Below, one piece after another: positions 16,141 to 25,375 of a DNA stretch of 59,396 nt. A program made the position numbers and the translations under genes. Within the stretch, counting starts at the first letter, position 1. Each line of letters begins with the position of its first letter. Where the stretch lies: assembly GCA_001898035.1 (NCBI GenBank), contig MKRX01000011.1, positions 11,846 to 71,241 on the forward strand. Direction: 5' to 3'. The notes under the pieces are model-generated. The model made no database searches. It worked only from the letters and a program-made list of their open reading frames with translations, and was not told the origin of the DNA. The DNA comes from Armatimonadetes bacterium 55-13 (lineage in GTDB: Bacteria > Armatimonadota > Fimbriimonadia > Fimbriimonadales > Fimbriimonadaceae).

Positions 16141-17031
16141 ATGGATCGTTCGCCTCTTTCTACTGAAAAGCTGATCTATTTGATGCTTGAGGTAGGTAAA
16201 GCGATTTACCGGGACCATCTAGGACGTTGGGTCTGTCTTGATATCGAGGGAGCGGGCCAATTTGTGGTCTCCCACCCGGTTCGAGCCGAGATCGATGGGG
16301 AGATCCGGGAAGAGACCTCTCAAGGGAGCTTTCGAGAATCGCTCATTCTGTTTTCTCCTGAGACTTCCGTCGCGGAGGCGCGGGTCTATCTCGGCGCTGA
16401 ACCACCGGAGAGCCTTCCCCAAGCTTTTCCACGATCGGGGATGATTCGGGGCCGAGGCTGGGTCTTAGCGGCCACCCATCCGTTTGTTGCAGATGGCTAT
16501 GAGGTCGCCGCGGAAGCCCCCTCAAAAACTTTTCCACAGCCTTTCCACCGGGAGATCGAGTCCGAGTTTCCCGTAGAAGTTGTCGTTACCAACGACCGAC
16601 CGGCACAACTGGTCGATTCCTTTCTCATTTCGGATTCAGAAGCTCTCAAAAAGCGTGGTTGGAGGGTCCAAAACATCAGCGCCGTCGTCGAATTAGACTC
16701 AAATGGCGTAGTTGGAAAGGTCGCGAGCCACTTGAATCGAGCGCATTGGCGCGTTTCGATACCCTCGGATAATTGCGGGCTTTTATTGCAAAAGTCTTAC
16801 GATCGTTTTCACGGCCGTCAACGGGCTCGAGTTTTGATCGATGGCCAATTCGCCGGATGGTGGTACGAGGCGTCTCAAGACCGCGCTTCTCGCTGGTGGA
16901 AAACTTCGTTTGGGATCCCCGCCGAGATGACGAGGGGAAAGAGCGAGATCGAGATCACGATCGATCCGCCCGGGGGAGTGCCCCTCTGGAGCGTCTCTAG
17001 CTACGAACTTTTTGCGCTTTTGCCGCAGTGA
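16141..17031 (+). CDS. Protein with a DUF2961-like C-terminal domain
   Basis: 296 residues, with no signal peptide seen. Residues about 209-293 resemble the second beta-jelly-roll of DUF2961 proteins: GLLLQKSYDRFHGRQRARVL, DGQFAGWWYEA, SRWWKTSFGIPAEMTRGKSE. The DUF2961 family includes fructan and arabinan hydrolases, but the catalytic first domain is not recognised here. The N-terminal 200 residues look beta-rich and are unassigned. It could be a carbohydrate-related protein that kept only the accessory half. Confidence 0.5.
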   Translation: MDRSPLSTEKLIYLMLEVGKAIYRDHLGRWVCLDIEGAGQFVVSHPVRAEIDGEIREETSQGSFRESLILFSPETSVAEARVYLGAEPPESLPQAFPRSGMIRGRGWVLAATHPFVADGYEVAAEAPSKTFPQPFHREIESEFPVEVVVTNDRPAQLVDSFLISDSEALKKRGWRVQNISAVVELDSNGVVGKVASHLNRAHWRVSIPSDNCGLLLQKSYDRFHGRQRARVLIDGQFAGWWYEASQDRASRWWKTSFGIPAEMTRGKSEIEITIDPPGGVPLWSVSSYELFALLPQ

Positions 17032-17097
17032 CCTTGACTTTTCTCCTCAATCGAACGATAATGATCCATAAGCCCAGAAATGTAGCCTTGGTTACAA

Positions 17098-18504
17098 ATG
17101 ATATCATCGGATTCACCCCAACCAGAACCTTCTCAATCGCTTCCTGACGTGTACCGTTCGGTACCGGTTAAGGGCACGTGGCTCAAGCGGATGCTGGCCT
17201 TTGCTGGACCGGGTTACCTTGTCAGCGTCGGCTACATGGACCCCGGAAACTGGGCGACCGATCTGGAGGGCGGTTCCAAATTTGGCTATCAACTCCTTTG
17301 GGTGATTTTGCTCTCAAATCTGATGGCGATGCTGCTTCAGACCCTGTGCACCCGGTTGGGGATTGGCGCGGGGCGAGACTTGGCTCAGGCCTGTCGCGAG
17401 TACTACAAGCGTCCAGCGGCCATCGCGTTATGGATTCTCTGCGAGATCGCGATTATTGCCTGCGACCTTGCGGAGGTCATCGGTTCTGCCGTCGCTCTGA
17501 ATCTCCTTTTCAAGATCCCCCTGATCTGGGGCGTGTTGATCACTGGGTTCGATGTCCTGCTTCTACTCGGACTGATGAAGTTCGGCTTCAGGAAGGTCGA
17601 GGCGATCATCGTGACGCTCGTCGCTACCATTTTCGGCTGCTTCGCCCTTAATGTCTTCTGGTCCAAACCGGACTGGTCAGGCGTGGCTCATGGGTTGGTC
17701 ACGCCGGCGCTGCCAGGCAAGGATGCCCTCATCATTGCGGTTGGCATTCTGGGGGCGACCGTAATGCCTCACAACCTTTACCTGCATAGTTCAATCGTCC
17801 AGACCCGGGCGTTCGATCAGAGCGAGGAAGGCCGGAAGAAAGCTTCCAAGATGGCAACAATCGACGTGATTCTCGCGCTGGGCTTCGCCTTCTTCGTGAA
17901 CGCCGCCATCCTGGTGGTTTCTGCCGCAGTCTTCCATGGAACAGGCACGATCGTTAACGACCTTGGGCAAGCTCATGAACTGCTCACCCCTGCCCTAGGT
18001 GGTGCCGCCGCGACCCTCTTCGCGGTCGCCCTTTTGTGCTCGGGCCAATCTTCGACGATCACTGGAACCTTGGCCGGTCAGATCGTGATGGAAGGCTTTT
18101 TGAACATTCGGATCGCGCCGTGGCTCCGACGGCTGGTGACCCGAAGCTTGGCCATCATTCCCGCGATCCTACTTATCTCGGCAAGCGGCGGGGAGGACAA
18201 CGTGAAAATTCTCACGCTGTCGCAGGTCGTTCTCTCCATGCAACTCCCCTTCGCCATCTTCCCTCTGGTGATGTTCACGGCGGACCGAAAGAGAATGGGA
18301 CCGATGGTTAATCCGAAGTGGATGACCGTGGTGGGCTACCTGATCTGCTTGGTCGTGACGGGTCTAAACATCCAGCTACTGGTCGAGGAATTAGGCATGC
18401 ATTGGGTGATCGTTGGAGCGGTGGTGATGAGTCTATTCGCCGCCTGGGTGATGTTCTTCTACAAGGGTCGAGCCCCGGTGGACGACCTAGCCGAAGCCGC
18501 CTAG
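17098..18504 (+). CDS. mntH: Nramp-family Mn2+/divalent metal importer
   Basis: 468 residues with about 11 membrane helices. The metal-site motifs are intact: DPGNW in the first helix (Asp48, Asn51) and VMPHNLYLHS in the sixth (Met223), the hallmarks of proton-coupled Mn2+/Fe2+ import. The ATG at 17098 has TAGCCT 9 bases upstream and no Shine-Dalgarno sequence. It is followed by a cation diffusion facilitator in the same direction, so import and export of divalent metals are encoded together. Confidence 0.92.
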   Translation: MISSDSPQPEPSQSLPDVYRSVPVKGTWLKRMLAFAGPGYLVSVGYMDPGNWATDLEGGSKFGYQLLWVILLSNLMAMLLQTLCTRLGIGAGRDLAQACREYYKRPAAIALWILCEIAIIACDLAEVIGSAVALNLLFKIPLIWGVLITGFDVLLLLGLMKFGFRKVEAIIVTLVATIFGCFALNVFWSKPDWSGVAHGLVTPALPGKDALIIAVGILGATVMPHNLYLHSSIVQTRAFDQSEEGRKKASKMATIDVILALGFAFFVNAAILVVSAAVFHGTGTIVNDLGQAHELLTPALGGAAATLFAVALLCSGQSSTITGTLAGQIVMEGFLNIRIAPWLRRLVTRSLAIIPAILLISASGGEDNVKILTLSQVVLSMQLPFAIFPLVMFTADRKRMGPMVNPKWMTVVGYLICLVVTGLNIQLLVEELGMHWVIVGAVVMSLFAAWVMFFYKGRAPVDDLAEAA

Positions 18505-18546
18505 CCTACTGTGGCTGGGCGAAATTGGCCATAATAGAGGGCGTCA

Positions 18547-19467
18547 GTGTCCGAACTTAAAGCCGCCACTCACCTCCCTGAGGCGCGTCTGAAGAAGCGC
18601 GCGGCTACGATTTCACTGGCCTATAATATTGTCCTCACGCTATTAAAGTTAGCCGGGGCTTTATTGACCGGATCGGTCAGTCTTCTCTCCGAAGCCATCC
18701 ACTCGGCCACCGATATCATCGCTTCCGGCATCGCCCTCCTCAGCGTTCGCGCCGCCGCCGCTCCGCCGGACGAAGAACATCCCTACGGTCACGGAAAGAT
18801 CGAAAGCCTGGCGGGATTTGCCGAATCGATCCTTTTGCTGATGACGGTGGGCTATGTCGTTTACGAGTCCATCCAGCGGCTTCTGCGCAACTCTGCGGTC
18901 GAGAACCTGAACCTTGGTATTTGGATCATGGGCTTCTCGGTGGTGAGCAGTTTTCTGGTGGGGCGTCACGTGCAGAAGATTGCCGACGAGACGGGCAGCA
19001 TGGCCCTCGCGTCGAACGGGCAGCATTTGATGGTCGATTTCTGGACCAGCCTTGGCGTCCTTGCCGCCTTGCTAGTAACGAAGCTGACCGGGTGGGCTCA
19101 GGCCGACTCCTACTTCGCCATGGCCCTAGCGGCATGGCTCGCGCTCGGCGCATATCGCCTGAGCCACGAGGCGTTCCAGCAGCTCATTGACCGGCGTTTG
19201 GAAGACTCCGAAATCGAGAAGGTGCGAGAAATGGTCCATGAGCACCCAGGAATCCTGAGTTTCCATCGGCTGCGATCTAGGATGAGCGGCACAACTCGCT
19301 ACATTGAGTTCCATGTGGTGGTACCGGCAGAGTGGTCAGTGGTGGAAGCGCACGACTGCGTGGATGTGCTTGAAAAAAAGATTGCCGAGGCGCTACAGCC
19401 CGCGGTCGTCGTCATCCACGTCGATCCCTACGATCCCGCGAAAGCCAAGCGCAAAGCGACTGTATAA
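18547..19467 (+). CDS. Cation diffusion facilitator (CDF) metal exporter
   Basis: 306 residues from GTG 18547, with CATAAT 11 bases upstream. Six membrane helices are expected. The metal-coordinating pairs are HSATD (His52, Asp56) in helix 2 and HLMVD (His160, Asp164) in helix 5, the arrangement of Zn2+ or mixed Zn/Fe/Mn CDF proteins. HPYGHGKIE lies in the loop after helix 2, and the cytoplasmic ferredoxin-like domain starts near SEIEKVREMVHEHP. It probably balances metal taken up by the adjacent Nramp importer. Confidence 0.92.
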   Translation: MSELKAATHLPEARLKKRAATISLAYNIVLTLLKLAGALLTGSVSLLSEAIHSATDIIASGIALLSVRAAAAPPDEEHPYGHGKIESLAGFAESILLLMTVGYVVYESIQRLLRNSAVENLNLGIWIMGFSVVSSFLVGRHVQKIADETGSMALASNGQHLMVDFWTSLGVLAALLVTKLTGWAQADSYFAMALAAWLALGAYRLSHEAFQQLIDRRLEDSEIEKVREMVHEHPGILSFHRLRSRMSGTTRYIEFHVVVPAEWSVVEAHDCVDVLEKKIAEALQPAVVVIHVDPYDPAKAKRKATV

Positions 19468-19513
19468 ACCCTCCCGGACATGGAATAAGAATCCAGACGG
19501 GTACGGAGAAATC

Positions 19514-19969
19514 ATGTTTGGCTTGATGTTCTATGCGATCGGCTGCTTCTTCCTCGCCGGGATATTGACCTTTATCTCGACGATGTTTCGGCCTATTCAA
19601 GATAAAGGTGAAAGCCGTCCTTGGCGAGCCTTTTTCGTTTGGATGGTTCTCTGCATGGGAACGCCTTACATCTACTCCGAAATTCTCACTCGATCCCTGG
19701 GTCCGAAGATGGACAAGAGTATCCGCTACGCTTATGACTCGCTCGACATCACCGGGCCGATGCAGTACTACCGCGTCATCTGGACCACTGGGAACTCCGC
19801 CAAGGTGATCGTCGTTGGTCTGGAAAAGCAGTCCTGGGGCGGAAAGGACCGTCCTTTGGCGGCCTTTAACATGATCAAGGAGGGCGAGAAGTGGAAAGTT
19901 CAGAACTACCGACTCGTCTATTCAGACCGCCTCAACAAAGACGGCATCAGTTTCCCACCGTACTGGTAG
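19514..19969 (+). CDS. Membrane-anchored protein of unknown function
   Basis: 151 residues. ATG 19514 follows an ACGGAGAA ribosome site. Two membrane helices lie near the start (GLMFYAIGCFFLAGILTFIS and AFFVWMVLCMGTPYIYSEI), then a soluble beta-rich domain with QYYRVIWTTGNSAKVIVVG and EKWKVQNYRLVYSDR. No family is recognised. It follows the CDF gene after 46 bp and could be co-transcribed with it. Confidence 0.65.
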   Translation: MFGLMFYAIGCFFLAGILTFISTMFRPIQDKGESRPWRAFFVWMVLCMGTPYIYSEILTRSLGPKMDKSIRYAYDSLDITGPMQYYRVIWTTGNSAKVIVVGLEKQSWGGKDRPLAAFNMIKEGEKWKVQNYRLVYSDRLNKDGISFPPYW

Positions 19970-20059
19970 AGCAGCAGTCAAGGGCCGGGGAAATACCCGT
20001 TGGCCTGCCTGAAAACTGAACTGACGACTGCACCCTGACCCTTGGACGCTTATACAGCG

Positions 20060-20076
20060 TATACTCCCCTTCCATG
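20060..20076 (+). promoter_or_regulatory. Leaderless -10 box (TATACT)
   Basis: TATACT at 20060-20065 lies 8 bases before ATG 20074, with no Shine-Dalgarno sequence. TTGGAC at 20042-20047 is too close to be an ideal -35 element. Confidence 0.45.
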
Positions 20077-21453
20077 AGCCAATCGATCGGCTTCTTCGGC
20101 GCGGCAGAGACGGTTACTGGGTCGAAGCATTTGCTTACCCTTAACGGCAAGAAAATCCTGGTGGATTGCGGCATCTTTCAAGGGCGTCGCGAGCTGAGTG
20201 AACGGAACTGGCAACCGTTCCCTTTTGATCCCAACGAACTAGACGCGGTCATTGTGACCCACGCCCACCTGGATCACATCGGGATGATTCCCAAGTTAGT
20301 GAAGGAGGGCTATAAGGGCCCTATTTACTGCACTCGGGCAACCCAGGGTCTGGCTAAAATCAGCCTTCCCGATTCGGGCCGAATCCAGGAAGAAGACGCC
20401 CGCTTTGCGAACAAGCACGGTAGTCGTCATAAGCCAGCCCTTCCACTCTATACTGAGCAAGACGCTTACGCGTGTCTGAAGCGGTTTGTGCCACTTCCCT
20501 ACTTTGATTTCCAACCTCTTCCGGGTGGAGGAACCTTCCGGTTTATGCCAGCTGGGCATATTTTGGGTTCTGGCTTTGCCGAAATCTACTTTGAGAACGG
20601 CGAACGGATTCTGATGTCCGGCGACCTCGGCCGCTACAACACCCCGATCATCAAGGATCCAACAACGGTCGAGTACGCCGAGTATCTGGTCGTCGAGAGC
20701 ACCTATGGCAATAAGCTGCACGCTCACGAAGACACGGTCGGTAGGCTCGAAGAAATTGTTAAGGACGCGTTTGCGGACGGTGGAACGGTTCTTATCCCTA
20801 GCTTCTCCATTGGTCGTACTCAGGAGATGCTCTATTACTTCCGCCAGCTTCAGGATCAGGGGCGAATGCCAAGGATTCCGATTTACATTGACAGCCCTAT
20901 GGCGATCAGCGCCACTCGGCTCTACGCGGATTGCACTGACGAGCATGACAAGGAGATGAAGATTGCGATCAACAACGACGAGAGCCCGCTGGAACCGCAC
21001 CTCCTCACCCTGGTTCGAGATCGAGAGCAGTCGAAAGCGCTGAACTCAAGCAAGGGACCGATGATCATCATTGCCGGAAGCGGGATGGCGACGGGAGGAC
21101 GAATCGTTCACCACATGATTCATCGCTTGGGTGATCCAACAACCACTCTCGTCTTTACCGGCTACCAAGGCGAAGGAACCCTCGGACGGAAACTTATTGA
21201 AGGTGAATCTCCTGTTTACATTCACCACCAAGAGGTCCACGTTCGGGCGAAGGTGACTAAACTCAACTCTCTCTCGGCCCACGCCGACCAGGAAGAGATT
21301 CTGACTTGGTTGGGCAAGTTCAAAGCCGCGCCAAAACACACGTTTATCGTCCATGGAGAACCGCCAGCCCAGCACGTTTTGCGTGACAAGATCGTCGAGC
21401 AATTCGGATGGGAAGTTACGATTCCTAAACAAGGCGAAGTCTTTCCTTTGTAA
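20074..21453 (+). CDS. Metallo-beta-lactamase/beta-CASP RNase-like protein
   Basis: 459 residues. The metallo-beta-lactamase motif THAHLDHIG supplies His63, His65, Asp67 and His68. MSGDLGRYN and AGHILGSG follow, then the beta-CASP part (STYGNKLHA, IPSFSIGRTQEML) and the RMM-CTD-like end (SLSAHADQEEIL, FIVHGEP). This is the YSH1/CPSF-73-like bacterial family of RNA-processing nucleases. It is a single gene followed 60 bp later by purD. Confidence 0.9.
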   Translation: MSQSIGFFGAAETVTGSKHLLTLNGKKILVDCGIFQGRRELSERNWQPFPFDPNELDAVIVTHAHLDHIGMIPKLVKEGYKGPIYCTRATQGLAKISLPDSGRIQEEDARFANKHGSRHKPALPLYTEQDAYACLKRFVPLPYFDFQPLPGGGTFRFMPAGHILGSGFAEIYFENGERILMSGDLGRYNTPIIKDPTTVEYAEYLVVESTYGNKLHAHEDTVGRLEEIVKDAFADGGTVLIPSFSIGRTQEMLYYFRQLQDQGRMPRIPIYIDSPMAISATRLYADCTDEHDKEMKIAINNDESPLEPHLLTLVRDREQSKALNSSKGPMIIIAGSGMATGGRIVHHMIHRLGDPTTTLVFTGYQGEGTLGRKLIEGESPVYIHHQEVHVRAKVTKLNSLSAHADQEEILTWLGKFKAAPKHTFIVHGEPPAQHVLRDKIVEQFGWEVTIPKQGEVFPL

Positions 21454-21513
21454 ATTCGCCCATTCCCCGGCTTCCTTTCGCGCCGGGGAAACCGAGTCTG
21501 CCATCATCTAAGT

Positions 21514-22770
21514 GTGAAGGTTTTGGTGGTTGGTTCGGGTGGACGCGAGCATGCTCTCGCATGGAAGCTTTCTCAGGAGGCCGAGGTCGTCGTTGCTCCT
21601 GGAAACGCGGGAATCGCTCAAGACGTCGAGTGCGTAGACCTCGCCGTCAGCGATTTCGAAGGGCTCCTGAATCTATGCCGCACCCGGGCGATTGACCTCG
21701 TTGTGGTTGGCCCTGAGGACCCTTTGATCGTTGGACTGGCGGACTTGATGCGAGCGGCTGGGATTGCCGTCTATGGACCAGGAAAAGAAGGCGCGCGATT
21801 GGAGGGATCTAAGGCCTATTCAAAAGAAGTCATGGCCGCCGCTGGAATTCCAACGGCCCGGTTCGGCGCTTTCGACCAACCTGAGCCTGCCCTTGTCTTC
21901 GCTCGCGAGATGGTTGCCTCAGGCAATCTGCCCGTCATCAAAGCCAGCGGCAATGCGCTCGGCAAAGGAGTCGTGGTTTGCAACGATCTCGATGAAGCCG
22001 AAGACGCGATCGAGATGATGATGCTCGACCGAGAGTTCGGAGATGCAGGCTCTACGGTGGTCGTCGAAGAGCGACTCCTGGGCTTTGAATTCTCGCTCCT
22101 CACGATCTGCTCGGGGCAGGATTACTATTCTCTTCCCGTGGCCCAAGACTACAAGCGAGCTCTGGATGGAGATCGGGGGCCGAATACGGGCGGTATGGGC
22201 ACTTACTCTCCCGTTGCCGCAGTGTCTGCCGACATGGTCCGGGATGCAGAAGAGAAGGTCGTCAAACCCGTGTTGGACTACTTGCGGAAAGAAGGTGTGG
22301 ACTACAGAGGCACGTTGTTCTCGGGCCTCATGGTTTCGCAGGGCAAGAGTTACTGCTTGGAATACAACGTTCGCTTTGGTGACCCTGAGACGCAAACGGT
22401 CATGCGACGTGTAAATGGCGGATTGCTAGCCGCGCTCTTGGCCGCCGCAAAGGGCGAACCGATTCCTCCGGTTTCTATCTCGGATGAGGCGGCAGTGACG
22501 GTCGTCATCGCAAGCGGCGGATACCCCGGAACCTATCGTAAGGAAGTGCCAGTGGGAATTCCCCAGGATCTTCCCTCAAACGTCAAAATCTTTCATGCCG
22601 GAACCAAATTCCAGGACGACTCTCTTGTCTCTAGCGGGGGCCGTGTGTTGGGAATCTCCGCAACGGCGGACAGCCTCTCGGAAGCGCGACTTAGCGCGTA
22701 CCGGGTCTGCGACAAGATTGAGTTTGCCGAAATGCATTTTCGCCGAGATATCGCGGCCAGCAGCGTTTAA
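21514..22770 (+). CDS. purD: Phosphoribosylamine--glycine ligase
   Basis: 418 residues, full length for PurD, the ATP-grasp enzyme that joins phosphoribosylamine and glycine in the second step of purine synthesis. The GTG start reads VKVLVVGSGGREHALAWKL, followed by the ATP-grasp motifs KASGNALGKGVVVC, GPNTGGMGTYSP and the metal-binding EYNVRFGDPETQ. Its stop overlaps the stop of the convergent DUF922 gene by 4 bp. purB lies about 6 kb away in this window, so the pathway is scattered. Confidence 0.95.
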   Translation: MKVLVVGSGGREHALAWKLSQEAEVVVAPGNAGIAQDVECVDLAVSDFEGLLNLCRTRAIDLVVVGPEDPLIVGLADLMRAAGIAVYGPGKEGARLEGSKAYSKEVMAAAGIPTARFGAFDQPEPALVFAREMVASGNLPVIKASGNALGKGVVVCNDLDEAEDAIEMMMLDREFGDAGSTVVVEERLLGFEFSLLTICSGQDYYSLPVAQDYKRALDGDRGPNTGGMGTYSPVAAVSADMVRDAEEKVVKPVLDYLRKEGVDYRGTLFSGLMVSQGKSYCLEYNVRFGDPETQTVMRRVNGGLLAALLAAAKGEPIPPVSISDEAAVTVVIASGGYPGTYRKEVPVGIPQDLPSNVKIFHAGTKFQDDSLVSSGGRVLGISATADSLSEARLSAYRVCDKIEFAEMHFRRDIAASSV

Positions 22771-23411
22771 GGCTCCGAAAGTCCGACATTCTTCATTCGA
22801 GCGCTGATGGCCCGGTCCCACTTTTCTTGCATGAGAAAGTCAAGACCACCATCAGTATCCTCATCGTATTGGGCCTGCATGCTTCGGTTTTGCTCCCAAT
22901 ACCAATCGATTATTTTCGCGATCTTCGCGGCCAACGTTTGAAGTGCAGCCTGAGGGCTTTCTCCCTGGCCGACAGGAAATGTCTTTGGCCCCCTCCTGGC
23001 CAAGAGACGCCCATAGATCTCGTTCAGGTTTAAATGCCCTTGTTCGTGCGACATAGCCTTCGCCGTGTCCTGAAACCAACTCTTTCGCGTCGTTTGGCTC
23101 CGGTCCAGTCCAGAGCGGACCTGCCATTCGGTAACGCTCGCCGTGAACCACCGCCCATGCTGGACCACTTGTGTTCGATAGGAATAGTGAATGAATCCAA
23201 GCGTGTACATCGCCACTTCTGGATGAGCTTTATCATCGATTTTGAAATCTTCTAGAGTTAGCCGCTTAAACGGGATATAGCCTTGGCTTATTTCCTGCTG
23301 CCACTCCGGTGTTCCATAGTCGGTTGAAAGCCCGGCGGGCGCAAATGCAGAGCATCCAAAAACGGCCATGAAAATAGCTGATCGAATACGGGCAAAGCAT
23401 GCGGCGGTCAT
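22767..23411 (-). CDS. Exported DUF922-like putative metalloprotease
   Basis: 214 residues with an N-terminal hydrophobic signal (FMAVFGCSAFAPAG). The motif SHEQGHLNLNEIYGR is an HExxH-like zinc site (HEQGH with a downstream Glu), the mark of DUF922 proteins, a family of predicted secreted zinc proteases. The preceding ASVTEWQVRSGLDRSQ segment agrees with that family. The substrate is unknown. It is convergent with purD. Confidence 0.75.
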   Translation of the reverse strand: MTAACFARIRSAIFMAVFGCSAFAPAGLSTDYGTPEWQQEISQGYIPFKRLTLEDFKIDDKAHPEVAMYTLGFIHYSYRTQVVQHGRWFTASVTEWQVRSGLDRSQTTRKSWFQDTAKAMSHEQGHLNLNEIYGRLLARRGPKTFPVGQGESPQAALQTLAAKIAKIIDWYWEQNRSMQAQYDEDTDGGLDFLMQEKWDRAISARMKNVGLSEP

Positions 23412-23469
23412 ATGTTCCTACGACGTTGCCGTAGGTTCAAAACAGCATGAAGAACCGATGAAAATGAAC

Positions 23470-23920
23470 CTATGACTCGTAGGTCCGGGGATACCCGTCG
23501 TGGAAAGTCTGAAGAGGTGAGTCGCTACGCTGGCGAACGGCGCACTCTTTGATCAGAGCCATCAGATTCTTTGGCGATAACTCCGTTCGAAAGAGAATAA
23601 AGAAATATGGTGGCCAAGATGGTGCCGCCAATCTCTCTAGCTTGCCCTTAATGCCTTTAAGCCCTTTGGGATAGAGGGTCTTTCCGATGCCGCTACGGTG
23701 ATATGTCCCGCCCTGCGAAGTCGTTATCGAGGACATCGATCACGGCCGACCACGGCAGAAATCGCGGATACCCGCTGCCATGATCATGAATTCCCTTCGG
23801 ATCCAAGATAATCATCGGATGCTTTTGGGTTAGGGTGGCAGCTCCGCGATAGAGTCCCCCTATCGATATCAAACCTCTCTTGCCGTTCGAGAAGAAGTAG
23901 GTGACAATACAGTTGTGCAA
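23470..23920 (-). pseudogene. Frameshifted STM3941-like gene
   Basis: Two minus-strand frames join into one plausible protein. The first (from about 23920) reads KHPMIILDPKGIHDH and FLPWSAVIDVLDNDFAGRD, the pattern of STM3941-like proteins, and stops at a TAG at 23693. The second, overlapping in the +1 frame, continues with KTLYPKGLKGIKGKL and FILFRTELSPKNLMALI, like the end of that family. The change falls in a GGGCGGG run near 23708-23714. The N-terminal membrane part is missing and the start runs into the neighbouring gene, so decay or an assembly error are both possible. Confidence 0.45.
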
Positions 23921-24385
23921 AGCGATGCAAAAAGCGTGGAAGAGTATTTAGCAAGTTTGCCGGAAGACCGGCGAGAAGCGATATCAGCCGTACGAGAAGT
24001 AATCCTCAAGAACTTGCCAGAAGGATATCAGGAAACCATGCAGTACGGCATGATTGGCTACGTGGTGCCCCATACCATCTATCCCAAGGGATACCACTGC
24101 GATCCGAAACAAGCCCTTCCCTTCGCCGCCCTTGCTTCCCAAAAGAATTACATGTCCGTCTATCTGTCTTGCGTGTACGGCGATACCGAGCATGCCAAAT
24201 GGTTTCAAGAAGAGTATGCCAAAACCGGTAAGAAACTGGACATGGGTAAGTCATGCATCCGGTTCAAGAAGCTGGAAAATCTAGCTATCGATGTCATTGG
24301 GCAAGCTATCGCCAAAATTCCCGTCGATAAGTATGTGGCCCGCTACGAATCGATTTTGGCTGAACCTCGTCCGCGCAATCGATGA
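23915..24385 (+). CDS. DUF1801 domain protein
   Basis: 156 residues from GTG 23915. It is a DUF1801/YdhG-type protein: SVEEYLASLPEDRREAISAV at the start, a central MQYGMIGYVVP, PFAALASQKNYMSVYLSC, and DMGKSCIRFKKLENLAIDVI near the end. These small alpha/beta proteins are related to the frataxin-like iron chaperone YdhG, but their role is largely unknown. Its start abuts the divergent broken STM3941-like gene. Confidence 0.85.
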   Translation: MQSDAKSVEEYLASLPEDRREAISAVREVILKNLPEGYQETMQYGMIGYVVPHTIYPKGYHCDPKQALPFAALASQKNYMSVYLSCVYGDTEHAKWFQEEYAKTGKKLDMGKSCIRFKKLENLAIDVIGQAIAKIPVDKYVARYESILAEPRPRNR

Positions 24386-24391
24386 ACGGAA

Positions 24392-24421
24392 AAGCCCCGA
24401 GTCAAGATCGACTCGGGGCTT
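24392..24421 (-). terminator. Terminator of the sigma/anti-sigma operon
   Basis: AAGCCCCGAGTC (24392-24403) pairs with GACTCGGGGCTT (24410-24421) around a 6-base loop. On the minus strand the hairpin is followed by TTTT. It may also stop the convergent DUF1801 transcript. Confidence 0.8.
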
Positions 24422-24433
24422 GGGAGAATAGGT

Positions 24434-25375
24434 TTATTTCTTGTTGCCGAACTGCTTCTCCATTTCCTTGCCCCACTTTTCCATCGCATCGCCAAATTCT
24501 TTCCCGCGCTTCTCCATCTCCGCGCCGAATTTCTTGCCCATCTTTCCCATATCCATTCCCATTTCCTTCAGGTTGGTCAGATCGAGTTCTTCGATCTTGA
24601 CTCCTTTGGGCAGATTGGGCTGAATATCGATGCGGTCGTTGTAGCGAAGTGAAATGTCCACATCCCCATCCTCATCCTTGGCGCCTTGAGTGCGGATATG
24701 GGTTGGCAAGTCGGTCTGAGCGTCAACGGTCATGAAGACCTTCGCGCCCTCTTTGGGATCGTTCATGCGTACGTCATACACAGGTCTACCGTTTTCGTTC
24801 CGAATCGGCAGTATTTGGATGTTTTCCTTTCCGTATTTCTTCTCAAAATCGGCAAACTCTTTTTTGAGATCGAAATGAGTCGCGATCTCACCGGAAATCT
24901 GGGAGAGTTGGTCTCCGATATTGAGATCTCCAAACTTCAGCCGGAGAACGGAGTTCTCCTTGGGATCGTAGACTTGAATCGACTGTCCATCCATGTAAAC
25001 GATCTGGCCTTCGCCAGCGTCGATTCGCATTTTGCCATTGGCAGAGGCGATATTCACGACCTCTTGCTTCGGACTATCGATCATCTTGACCGCCATCTGG
25101 AACGAAGTGATTCGCTCGACGGCTTGCCGCACCAGTGTCCAGGTCTTGGCCATAGCCGGCTTGGGGGCCATGATGTAAGCGCCGAACGCCAAGGCGGCGA
25201 CTCCAGCGGTCAAGCCAGCGACCATCCAGGGACGGCGAGCGGTGTGGGGCCGTCGGTTGGATTCCAACGCCGCGTCCATAACTTTCGACTTTAGCTCTCG
25301 GGGCATTTCATAAGACATAGGGAGTTCCTCCAGCGCCTTCTGAATCAGCATTTCGTCGTCCAAGTTTTCTTTCAT
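24434..25375 (-). CDS. Anti-sigma-like membrane protein with a LolA/RseB-like domain
   Basis: 313 residues. The cytoplasmic N-terminus (1-48) has no zinc-binding HxxxCxxC motif. One membrane helix follows (about 49-70, WMVAGLTAGVAALAFGAYIM), then an extracytoplasmic LolA/RseB-like domain (TWTLVRQAVERITSFQMAV, MRIDAGEGQIVYMDG, PVYDVRMNDP). The last 45 residues are an amphipathic Met/Gly/Lys helix with a repeated EMGKxFG-like pattern. Its start overlaps the sigma factor stop by 4 bp, so it very likely controls that sigma factor. Coupling a lipoprotein-sorting-like sensor to the anti-sigma domain suggests envelope sensing. Confidence 0.7.
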   Translation of the reverse strand: MKENLDDEMLIQKALEELPMSYEMPRELKSKVMDAALESNRRPHTARRPWMVAGLTAGVAALAFGAYIMAPKPAMAKTWTLVRQAVERITSFQMAVKMIDSPKQEVVNIASANGKMRIDAGEGQIVYMDGQSIQVYDPKENSVLRLKFGDLNIGDQLSQISGEIATHFDLKKEFADFEKKYGKENIQILPIRNENGRPVYDVRMNDPKEGAKVFMTVDAQTDLPTHIRTQGAKDEDGDVDISLRYNDRIDIQPNLPKGVKIEELDLTNLKEMGMDMGKMGKKFGAEMEKRGKEFGDAMEKWGKEMEKQFGNKK

